Source: Chaetoderma sp. LZ-2023a (taxonomy: Eukaryota; Mollusca; Caudofoveata; Chaetodermatida; Chaetodermatidae). Taken from it: a stretch of 64,000 nt of DNA. This document shows, in pieces, positions 31,822-41,398 of this stretch; position 1 is the stretch's first letter; every line of letters starts with the position of its first letter. The stretch lies in assembly GCA_034401795.1 (NCBI GenBank), contig CM067374.1, positions 135,624,135 through 135,688,134 on the forward strand, in the 5' to 3' direction. A program made the position numbers and the translations under genes. Under the pieces are notes generated by a model, which worked only from the letters and a program-made list of their open reading frames with translations, did no database searches and was not told where the DNA came from.

Positions 31822-33258
31822 ACAGGTAAGATGCTGCATATTTTTAAGTTCTCATCTATTCATAAAATATACATATCCTAGCTAAATTTAGGACTATTTG
31901 TTAATTAGTGGACACTTTAACTAACTAGGAGCATAGCTACTATTTTAGATAGCTATTTGCAGGCGCCATTATTTTAGGTGCTATTGTTTTCACTGGTGAG
32001 CAATTGTTGGTATAAAACCATTCTCGTAACGCTAATGCTAGTCATTCTTCCACAGTGAGTGTATAGTAAGCATAGCATAGTACAATATAATACTAGTAGT
32101 ATATTTCATATGGCGCAAGTGACAACAGATATATTTATAACAAGTTTACTGAACACTGTTGCTGCCTATAGCAGCGAGAACTTTCCGTCAAATTGTTATC
32201 AATATAAAAAGCTGATAATACAATTGTCACTAGATAAAGATTTGATAACAATTTGGCTGAAAATCGTTGACGCAAAAACTTTCAACAGTCAGTGTTGCAA
32301 GACTTGCTGAAGATTTTTCGAGCAACTGTATTGACAGACCTTGCTGTCTAAAGCAGTAACAGCGTTGTCAAATTCTTCTCCGAATAATCAGCGTGCTTTC
32401 TGTTTTGTTAGCCAACAAGTGCATACACAATTAGTTAGACCTATATCATATGTGTATTCCAGTGTGAAATATATTCACAAGGATCCTGCAATCCACCAGC
32501 ACGTGCACGATGACCTCTGACTACCGTGAATAGATTACTACCCTTACATCCTGATTGACGATGTAATGAACAAATTGTTCGCGCATATCTGTGACCGGGT
32601 CTCGATTCCGTATATCATATAGGCCTAACTATTTTGACATGCACTTGTTAGCTAACCAAACAGAAAGCCCGCTGATTATTCTGAGAAAAATTTGACAACG
32701 TTGTTGCTGCTTTAGTCAGAAATGACTCCCAATAAAGTTGCTCGAAATATCTTCACCACGTCTTGCAACACTGACGGCCCTGTTGATTATTTTGAGAACA
32801 ATTATATTGAAAGTTGTTGCTTCAACGATCTTCAGCCAAATTGTTATCAAATCTTTATCTAGTGACAATTGTATTATCAGCTAGTTATATTGACAACAAT
32901 TTGACGGAAAGTTGTTGCTGTAAACTTGTTATACATATATATGCACCATACAAGATATAAACGAGTATTGAACTATAGGCACTTACTATGCGCTCACCGT
33001 GGACGCCAGAAGACGAATGAATAGCATTAGCGTTACGAGAATGGTTTTATACAAACAATTGCTATCCGGCGAAGACAATAGAAGCTAAATTAATGGCGCC
33101 TGCAAATAGCTATCTAAAATGGCGGCTATACTCCTAGTTGGTTAAAGTGTCCATAAAGTAAAAAATAGTCCTAAATTTAGCTAGGATATGCATATTATAT
33201 GAATAGATGAGAACTTTGCTGTCAAATTAGTACAAAAATACTCAGCAGATAATTTCTT
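31822..33258. mobile_element. 1.4 kb foldback element with very long inverted arms
   Basis: Almost the whole element is one imperfect palindrome centred near 32535. Left-arm landmarks and their inverted partners: AGTTCTCATCTATTCAT (31849 / 33195-33215), CTAGCTAAATTTAGGACTAT (31880 / 33165-33185), TAGATAGCTATTTGCAGGCG (31947 / 33095-33115), ACCATTCTCGTAACGCTAAT (32018 / 33026-33046), AAAGATTTGATAACAATTTG (32235 / 32838-32858) and CAACTGTATTGACA. Arms are about 700 bp. No transposase; the ORF 32059-32310 is inside the arm and unrecognised. Termini resemble the short hairpins at 11875-11995 and 12338-12460. Confidence 0.8.
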
Positions 33259-33714
33259 CAATTCTAAGGTTCGTTGGCTATTTTTCTTTGCGGGTATTTT
33301 TCAGGTTTAAATGATATAAGAAAGACATAGGCCTACATAATTATTGTTCCAATTTCCTAACTATATTAGCCATCTGACTGCTGGGTTTTTGGAGATGACA
33401 TATTTTCAGGGGTTATATCTCTGGACCCGCTAAATATCCCAAAAACAACCCGACCGAAAGCTGCTGGTGGCTAAGCCATCAACAACTTTCAGTCAAATTG
33501 TCTTAAAAATATTCAGTAAGTCAAGAGATTTCTCATTGAAATTAGTGTCTGATGGCTTGCAGCAGTAAGACAGTTACTACATCTCGATGTTTGTTTTTCA
33601 TTTCACACAGACATTCTGGATAAGTGACGTTATCTTTTTCCAATAGATGGTTTGAGGTATGCGCATACTTAGCTTACAAGACAAGTTACAGACTTAGCGA
33701 GCGTGTCTTGTCTT
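33259..33714. other. Noncoding stretch with a foldback-type end
   Basis: No gene. CAGTCAAATTGTCTTAAAAA and TATTCAGTAAG (33488-33518) match the right terminus of the foldback family, so another truncated copy probably ends here. Confidence 0.45.
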
Positions 33715-33990
33715 GACAGCTATGCGCGCACAGAGCTTTCGCCTTTGTTGTCTGATTTGTATAATGGTTTAACCTTAGCGCATTTCCACACAGTTGGAAA
33801 CACGCCTGTATCGATACTTATATTTATAATACTTGTAATTGATGGTGCTATAACTGATGCTGCTAATTTTAAGAAGTGCACATTCAACCCGTCATAGCCA
33901 GCGGACTTATTCGTTTTTAAGTGGCTAAGTTCCTCATAGACGCTTTTTACTGTTATCCTAGGTATTTTAAATTCAATTTCGCAAGGTTTC
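33715..33990 (-). pseudogene. LINE RT N-terminal fragment
   Basis: Minus strand: RITVKSVYEELSHLKTNKSA, GYDGLNVHFLKLAASVIAPS, and GVFPTVWKCAKVKPLYKSDN. This is the start of a non-LTR RT domain (LKxxKSxGxDG...LK...IA..I..I.N.S...G.FP..WK.A.V.PLYK). It ends at KG, just before the expected NYRPIS block. Both ends are truncated. Confidence 0.75.
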
Positions 33991-34360
33991 ATAAGGTGGG
34001 CATGTCCTACCAATCTTCTTTCCACACATATTAAAATGATCACTAAACGTATTAAGAAGCGGGTTAGCCTTATGAGCCAAATGAATAAATCTGTCTTGGT
34101 CCATGATCTATTACTAGTCTGCAGCTACATACCTGGCATTCTCATCTGCAAACACTCATGCCAGGCGGGTTTACCCTACCAACCAAAGGGGGCTCAAACA
34201 TCTCCCTGGACATCACGAGTACACTATTAATGTGGATATGTCACAAGGAAATCATGGTGGTATCTCAAACACACAGATAAGGTGCGCTTGTCCTATCATT
34301 CTAGCAAGCTGTTGCCACAGTAGAAACTTAACCCGTAATTACTATCTAATGTAATATTTA
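33991..34360. other. Noncoding stretch with tandem-repeat unit
   Basis: No gene. 34264-34310 has ACACAGATAAGGTGCGCTTG followed by TCCTATCATTCTAGCA, one unit of the repeat that is expanded at 35882-36410 on the other side of the Tc1 element. Confidence 0.5.
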
Positions 34361-35879
34361 CTGAGCCAAAAAGGTTTAGCAACAGTGAAGTTTGGTTTGT
34401 TGTATTAAAACTATGCGTCCATTTATAACCAAATTTGCAGACATGTTCCGTCAATGTAATGTCTCGCTGATCATGAAGAAATGCAAATCATTTCTTGCAT
34501 TTCTCGGCTGCACGCTTACTGCCTGTGAAAATGCATTTTTCATGCACTGGCCCACATTGGCGGGTAGCGAAGGCAAAAATTCACCATATTGCCAAAGCAG
34601 ATAACGAACGTTAACAGAAAACGCTTAAAAGTTTATCCTACCGAACATGGGCCGCCGCCCAGGGCTACCCGAAAATCAGCGCCATGAAGCAATGGGAAGA
34701 CTCGCTGCTTGGCAGAGCGTTCGCACTGTTGCCTGACATTTTAATGTTCATGTCTCAACCATTTCCCGTCTCCGCCAACGTGAGCAGAAAACGGGACATG
34801 TTAGTGACCCACTACGATCTGGCAGACCGTGAGCAACAACACCACGAGAAGACCGCTACTTAGTTACGTCATCACGACGTCACAGGTTTGAGACTGCGCT
34901 GCGGCTGTCCCGTAATTTGCACACCACTACCGGCACTACAGTGCATGCACAAACTGTGCGAAACAGACTCCATGATGCTGGACTGCATGCCCGTTGTCCA
35001 CTTGTTGCTGTTCCGCTTACAGAGCGTCACATCGAGAATCGGTTTGCATGGGCAAGAACTCATCAGCGATGGCGTGCTCAACAATGGAGCCACGTTTTGT
35101 TCAGTGATGAGTCGAGGTTTTGTGTGGATGTGGCGGATGGTAGGCAACGGGTTTGGCGACGTTTAGGAGAACGATATGATGCAGCCAACATCATTCAGCA
35201 TGACAGATTCAGTGGCGGCAGAGTCATGGTGTTGGCTGGAATCCATGAAAATGGCAAAACAGATCTTAATGTGATTCGCGGCAATTTAGCGGCTCAACGT
35301 TACTGTGAAGAAGTTGTCGCCCCTGTTGTCATCCCTTTTATGCAGCATCATGCAGACTTTATGTTCCAGCAAGACAATGCCCGTCCTCATTCAGCTAGGG
35401 TCACCAGTGATTTCCTTAAGGCTAACAATGTTCCGGTGTTGGACTGGCCAGCATGATCACCGGACCTGTCTCCTATCGAACATGTGTGGGACATTCTTGG
35501 CCATATGGTGCGTGAGAACCATCCACATCTTCACAACGTGCGGGGCCTGGAAGCTGCACTGCTCCAGTAATGGGATGCGATTCCTCTTCGTGACATCAGG
35601 TGCTTAATTCGAAGAATGAGAAAGCGATGTACGGCGGTGGTTAATGCGCGCGGAGGTCACAACCGGTGTTGACAGCTCAGTGTCATTATTTAAATTGGAC
35701 CCTTCCGTTGAATGATGCCGTGTTAAAGGCGCGATGCTAGCATTACAGTAACAAGAAACTGTTGTTCAAATTGGAAAATGACCTATCAATTAAATAATAT
35801 ATTTGAATCAATTTATTGTTTTTGTTAAATAACATTTATACAGTAATATTCTCAGTGTTGCTAAACTTTTTTGGTTCAG
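34361..35879 (+). mobile_element. Decayed Tc1/mariner transposon
   Basis: Left end CTGAGCCAAAAAGGTTTAGC at 34361; right end, inverted, CTGAACCAAAAAAGTTTAGC from 35879. TA on both sides (34359-34360, 35880-35881). Length 1519 bp. It differs in TIR and protein from the intact copy at 24336-25992, so it is a separate family. It splits a field of ~65-bp tandem repeats. Confidence 0.92.
34647..35672 (+). pseudogene. Tc1 transposase with four nonsense codons
   Basis: One reading frame of 342 codons from ATG 34647 (MGRRPGLPENQRHEAMGRLA) to TGA 35670-35672, with no frameshift. Internal stops: TGA 34734-34736, TGA 34830-34832, TGA 35454-35456 and TAA 35568-35570. The catalytic residues are all still there: D in LFSDESRFCV, D in MFQQDNARPHSA, E in SPIEHVWDILGH. 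By comparison with family consensus the three TGA codons stand where Arg (CGA) is expected, which fits C-to-T decay at CpG. Translation would stop within the N-terminal DNA-binding domain. Confidence 0.92.
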
Positions 35880-35881
35880 TA

Positions 35882-36410
35882 TATATGTGAGTCAACTAAA
35901 AATTCTAATGGTAATAGGTGGGTTAGACCTATCTCTGAACATTATATACTTAAATTTGTATATAGCATGTGTGCATACATCTCCTCAAGCACCGAGATAA
36001 GGTGGGCTTGTCCCACCAGTCTAGCAGTATAGCAGTAACAGGCATCTCCTCAAGCATAGAGATAAGGTTGGCATGTCCTACCAGTCTAGTAGTAATAGTA
36101 GGCTACATGTGCATTGCCAGCTGAAATTGGGTGTATTTATACCGGCCAAATGTCTGTAACCACAACCTGTCACATATATGTGAGTTAACTAAAAAATTCT
36201 AACGGTTACTAGGTGGGTGAGACATTCCGGTCATCCATGTATATTATATATGTAAAAATGTGTGCATACATGTAGTATGCGTGCATGTGTCTCCTCAAAC
36301 ACAGAGATAAGGTGGACGTTTTCTACCAGTCTAGTAGTAGCATAGCTGTAGTAAGCATATTCTCAAGCACATACATAAGGTAGGCGTGTCCTATAAGACA
36401 GGTTTCAGAG
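35882..36410 (+). repeat. Irregular tandem repeats
   Basis: Units containing CTCAAGCAC..AGATAAGGTGG..TGTCC..CCAGTCTAGTAGTA occur near 35978, 36045, 36285 and 36355. A larger block beginning ATATATGTGAGTCAACTAAA (35881) is repeated at 36175, period about 295 bp. No coding content. Confidence 0.7.
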
Positions 36411-38187
36411 AGCTAAATAGACGTGTTGACATGGTTGATGCTTCCCACGCTCAATGGGGGAAACAGTAATCATGATTATACTGACACAAGTATCATGTCT
36501 GATAAAAGTTATTGTTTCTGTGGTGGACCTTACAGAGGCACACTCGGACACAGAGGGTTGTTTAACACAAGCTTCCAACATTTTATTCAGATGTGCTTTT
36601 TCTTCTTCTGCAAAACAAGTAGGAGTTCGATGAATTCGCAGCTTCATAGGATGAGCCGACTTGGTATCTATAGCATGCTTAATGGCTATAAAATTACCAA
36701 GATCAAATTCGCCTTTCGCAAAGATATCTTCAAATTCCATAAGCAGATTTGCGAGTTTCTCTGCTTCATGCGAGTTCAAGTTCGAAATTGATCTCTGAAG
36801 CAGAACACACAGATGTACTGGCAAAGAAATATCATCTTGAGGCTCTGTGTCCATAACCGCTACCTTGCAGTCTCTTAAAGAATTACTGTACTCAGGATTG
36901 ACTTCTTCAACTTCCATGACGTCAACAACTGCCCGATTTGCTTTCAATGTTACATGATGATCCAAAATACTAATAAGACAGACTACAGGCTGATGACATC
37001 CTGAATGCAATGTCCTTGGCATAATCACACCCAAATCTCTGGCCAGCTGCAGCGTGTAATCTGACATTTCACACAACTAATCGAACAACCCAATGTGACC
37101 ACAGTCCTAGGCGGAATCACCAATCACTTCGAAGTTACTACTTTGGCTACTCTAGGACAATGTCTGGGATTTCCTAAAGTCATAGGAATGGGCAACTTCC
37201 CTAGCTTCAGTGCTCCTTTCTCTATATTTGGGTTGGCCTGATGGAATCACAGGAAATCCAATACTAGTAACATATCATCCTCAATCTGAGCAACATAGAC
37301 CTGTTCTGTGAAGTGCCTACCTGCTATCTCAAATGCCACGGGTCCTATAACAACTCCACTCATTTTCATTTTTCGACCTGCATTTCAACTTCCTTCAATA
37401 CATGTGGTTTAGGTTTGAGATGGTTATATACCAAGTCGTTTATAATTGTAACTTACGGTGCCGTATCAACTACAGCTTGTGTGATGTAACCTTAAACAAT
37501 AATCAGGATGTGGAACATTGACGATGAACATAGCTGGCAAATGGTGATTGCTTTACCAGCAGTGTCATTAATCTGGCCATTATTTTCAACACTTAGGCTT
37601 GATTGTTCGACCAGCAGTCATTTGATGGTTGACGTTCTGGACTAAAATGAACTCGCTTATCTGTTGTTGCTGGTCTATTTGCTGGCTCATTTGAAGGACA
37701 ATCACATTTAAAACGTCCTCTCCCACTGCACAAAATGCATGTAGGTGGCATGCTACGAGGTGAGCTATTTCGACGATAAGTCATCAAGGAAGTAAGTTTT
37801 TTCACTTCCAAGACGAGTGGCTTCATATACTCTGCTAATGTTTCCACATGATGTGCCACCTTTTTAAGCCTTGGGTCTATATCAGACAATGGCTTAGGAC
37901 TAGATGATACACTTGACAGAAACGTAACACTGCTTGACATCACATATCGTCTTCTGGTAGGTTACTGTACACTTTTGTTGATAATGACAACATTCAATCC
38001 ACCCAATCCTCTAGCGGTTCATCAGCGTGGGAGATGCTGTCTAGTGTTCTGGAGCTGGATATGTGCAGTCTCTGGCCAATCTGTAAAGTCAAATCGCTTC
38101 TCTAATTTGTTATCGAAGTAAAAATACTCTACATTGTTGTTGCGTTCCATCAAAATGGCAAAATACTTGCTGGCCTTGCCTTCTAAG
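36411..38187 (-). pseudogene. Second Ty3/Gypsy family, gag-PR-RT fragment
   Basis: Minus strand. From 38187 down: gag capsid remnant (LEGKASKYFAILMER, LEKRFDFTDWPETAHIQLQN); gag C-terminus 37943-37593 with a degraded CCHC knuckle (CILCSGRGRFKCDC, the His replaced); protease remnant AVVDTAP in place of VDTGA, and VVIGPVAFEIAGRHFTEQVY; then 37076-36405 with LLMEFEDIFAKGEFDLGNFI and AIKHAIDTKSAHPMKLRIHR, the segment just before the RT core. No RT core, RNase H or integrase. It is unlike the plus-strand Gypsy at 41361-48126 and ends exactly where the giant LTR begins. Confidence 0.8.
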
Positions 38188-38533
38188 TGTAGCACGGATT
38201 GACCAGATGGGTACAGGCCATTCCAGCTAGGCTGGTTATGGGACGGTCACTCCGGGTATGTTCCACGCACGCACCCCCCCCCCCCCGGGTAGGATAGTAC
38301 GCATGTATAAAGCCTATGAGAGAGGTTTTCGCTAAAACGGCTAAGTGCGTAAGAATGTGTAGCGCGCATGCACGAGCATCAGAGCTTCCCTGGCAACACG
38401 TGGCAGGATTGGGAGAGAGTGTGTGCTTATAGTGTACTGAGTTGGTACTTGTGATTTTCTCAAATCGCACACTGATTGGCTACTGCTCGCCCACTGATTG
38501 GCTGGAGCATCCTGCCTCTGACATCACGAGTAG

Positions 38534-38541
38534 TATAAAAG
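38534..38541 (+). promoter_or_regulatory. LTR TATA box
   Basis: TATAAAAG preceded by GACATCACGAGTAG. In LTR C the same place reads TGACGTCATGAGTAG (55176-55190) before TATAAAAG (55191-55198), so the CRE here has probably lost its CpG. Expected RNA start about 38565, in the conserved GTGGAAGCC leader. This is the likely retroelement promoter. Confidence 0.75.
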
Positions 38542-40587
38542 GGACATCATCAGCGTGGAAGCCGACCCGTCAACTAGACTGCTGGACCAGCACAGTGTTA
38601 GACGTGGGAGAACTGCTAACTGACTGTGGTATCTACATCACAGCAGTGCCCTTCGGATTTGAGATTTCCTGCACCGGTGAGCAGTCTTAAAGACATCCAC
38701 AATACAGAATTTTGGAAGCTCCCGGATGGCCATCCAGGGGAAATAAACTAAAATAAGAACTCCCTTTCCGGAAGTTTCCTAGAGGAGTTTCCTGCGGATG
38801 CGCCTTATGGGCCCGATGTGATTCTACGGGATGTAGATCTGATGGTGATTCTTGGTGGATAACTCGCCGGATCATCTGACCATGCTGAAAAGTGAGATAA
38901 AAACTCCACGCAGCATGTCATGTGTGTTAATTAACTTTTAGACCACAGTCTGGTGGGACTCTGCTCGGTGTGTCGCAAAGGGCTATGCGGCGTATACTGC
39001 ACCATGTACCCAGTTATTGTACATGCATATTTAATTACATATATGGCCCTCATTGTTAATGGACAACTTTCAAACTACTATCGCCGGATGGAAACTTTGC
39101 AACAACTGTTTAAATTATGTATCAGTTATTCTAACTATCCAGTGGACATCTTTTTAACCATTCTTCGTCACCGTCTTGAGAGCGAGCTGCATCAGCAGTC
39201 TGCCTGTGTAAATCTTCCCTGCATTCAAGATCGTGCCATCTCGTGCTACTCAACTGTAGCGTATCAATTTCAATGCTTTATGAACTCTTACTGTACCGAT
39301 GACCAATAGGCACTCAAGTAACTATACTATTGCAACATTTATTATTTCCGTAATAGGCACTGATGACTAAAAGGTGCTGTCCCGGTCTTAAGACTGCATT
39401 TTTATACTTTCTGTTTCATACTGTACATATTATCTTTATTTCCGTGTGCTCTCAACTAACAGCACTGTAAGGTCCTATGACCTGTGATATATCGTTGGCA
39501 CTGTATTGATTAGTTGTGCATATGGCAAGTAGCCATCCTAGTTATTATGTTTTGTTTCCATGTAAAAACTCTAGGACGCAGTATGCTAGGTAATACTATA
39601 CAGCAACATTATATCCGCATCACTATATTCCCCCAGCATCAATTTTACACTGAGTCCGCTGATCATGCTCCAATTGCTCTAGCCTGACATGTTACCGACT
39701 AAACATGGCTATTTTAGCCTGATAGTATAGGTTTAAAGTAGTTAGGGACAATCTCTCCATAAGAGACACTCAGTGTACGCCACTTTTCCAGCTGTAGTGG
39801 ATATATAACACGACGCACCAGCTAGGTTGTGTAAAATTGGCCAATTACCTTAGGGCCTCTTATTAATATTGAGTTATTGTCTCTTTCTATGCTCCTCCAA
39901 ACAGTAAGGCTTAATAATTGTCTGGACTCCCTATCGACACATTAGCAGGATCCAACTCTGGGAAACTATTGGGGTTTCAGAGTGGTGATAACTAAAGTGT
40001 CGATTTACATTCACTCCCCTGTATCTTCGGATAGCAGTTAGTTTAGATTACCCCGCCAATGTAGGAAGCACTACAAAAAGAAAATTATATTATATATTGT
40101 AACATCGGCCTGCAGTGCATCGCTGGGCATTCTGGAACTTAATCCTAACAACAGGTAATATGTTAATTCCGTAACACATGGGTGACGGACGAGACGCAGG
40201 TCTCCATCCAAGTCTTTGTAGTGTCTGGGTGAGGTCTTAGAACCCACCACGCCCTTATGGGCAGGTCACTAGCATAAATGATATTGTGCTTTCTAAAATT
40301 GCTTTTGTAAACTGTTACCTGTCCTGGTGATGTTATATGTGGTTATGGGACCGTGGTGACCAGGTCATCATATGATTCAGAAACTATTGCTCTGCAACAT
40401 GTACGCACGCTGTCTTTCTGAGGAAGATGCTATGCGGGGCAACCTTCGGGAAGCTGAGCGTCTTCGCCAGTCAGATATACATGTATGTGTCTAAAGATAG
40501 GTACTAATTACTGCCAATTGCGGCCAAAGCTTGGATTCGTATCTAATAACCAAATGGTAGGTTAGAATGTAACAGAAGGCCCACATA

Positions 40588-40593
40588 AATAAA
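40588..40593 (+). terminator. Polyadenylation signal in LTR
   Basis: AATAAA, kept in all four LTR copies that cover the region (19348-19353, 40588-40593, 57331-57336, and minus 59586-59591) inside otherwise variable sequence. It lies about 2.05 kb downstream of the TATA box, implying an R region of about 2 kb. Confidence 0.6.
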
Positions 40594-41092
40594 GCGGCAT
40601 CTACCAATACAGTGTCTTAGGACCTACATAAGATGGTGACCTGTGAATTCTTCGGAAATCATTCATCCCGCCTTCACGTAAACCAGTGTGCACAACATTA
40701 ATTATGGCTTCACCAGGATTCATCAGCACTTAGCTTTTTGTTTGAACAAAAAAGTGGCCCTTATTGCATATCAAAATCACTCTTTTCCTCTGCTTTGGCA
40801 TTGAAGGCATTTTCCTGTGATGGAGGCCCACGCCGGCACTTTCCTCTCACAACAACAGTATTTTGTGTGTGTTAGGGGTATAATTAGTCTATATTAACCT
40901 ACCAAGTAGTCTCGTTGCGATGCTCCCTTGCGGGGATACCTCTGCGGATTTACGGATCTGTGTGGTACCTTCGGCGAAACCACGTAGAAAGAACACTGGA
41001 TGGCTCTATGTACTGTATTATTTGCTCATTACTGTCAAACGAGTGATATTGTTAGCATAGTGAAATGTTTGTGACTGTTTAATTATATCATC

Positions 41093-41398
41093 ATGTCCAA
41101 ACTGTTGTTAATGGACCATCATACAGGTGACAACAATAGTTGGGACGAGACTGTGTGGGTCAATCTCGGTGGCAATATGGCCCCACTGGAACATGAACAT
41201 TCCACCGGCTCTAGAGGCAGGCCTTTGTACCTTCTGCGGAGACACGACACAGGATCTGAAACCCTGAGAATGGCAGCTAACCAGCCCTCCTGCGCATCAT
41301 GCACATGCAGACCAGCGCATACCCCTGCAAGCCACAAGTGGCACCCGATGTGGGGCTCAAATGAGAAGCGAACCCATGCCAACTCACAACACACGTGA
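41093..41398 (+). other. Conserved short ORF at LTR end
   Basis: A frame starting at an equivalent ATG is open in three diverged LTR copies: here, minus 58989-58723 (LTR D) and minus 63762-63475 (LTR E). Shared residues: HTGD.NSWDET near the N-terminus, a STGSR-like block, TGS.T.R..ANQ and SSCTC. It spans the LTR 3' end and here runs through the PBS. In LTR A and C it is broken. It could be a leader peptide or a by-product of nucleotide conservation in a functional RNA region. Confidence 0.3.
41339..41361 (+). promoter_or_regulatory. Primer binding site, tRNA-Lys-like
   Basis: TGGCACCCGATGTGGGGCTC starts 2 bp after the LTR end. It matches, with a few changes of the CpG-decay type, the complement of the 3' end of animal tRNA-Lys (consensus TGGCGCCCAACGTGGGGC). 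This fixes the LTR boundary and the element's orientation. Confidence 0.8.

Larger units (their letters stand above)
38188..41336 (+). repeat. 5' LTR (LTR B), 3.15 kb
   Basis: Starts TGTAGCACGGATTGACCAGA and ends GCAAGCCACA (family end CTACA), immediately followed by AG and the PBS. U3 is short: a degenerate CRE (TGACATCA), TATAAAAG at 38534-38541, then the conserved leader GTGGAAGCCGACCCGTCAAC. AATAAA at 40588-40593 sits in the conserved AGAAGGCCCACATAAATAAA block. It lacks the ~245 bp between 'AAATCGCA' and 'CTGATTGG' that LTRs C and D keep. A C-run occurs at 38274-38288. Confidence 0.85.

Noticed and set aside
38183..38470. Minus-strand ORF shared by LTR B and C (also 52090-52383)
   Set aside because: Antisense to the U3 region; similarity is explained by LTR homology and it includes a C-run and promoter-proximal sequence.
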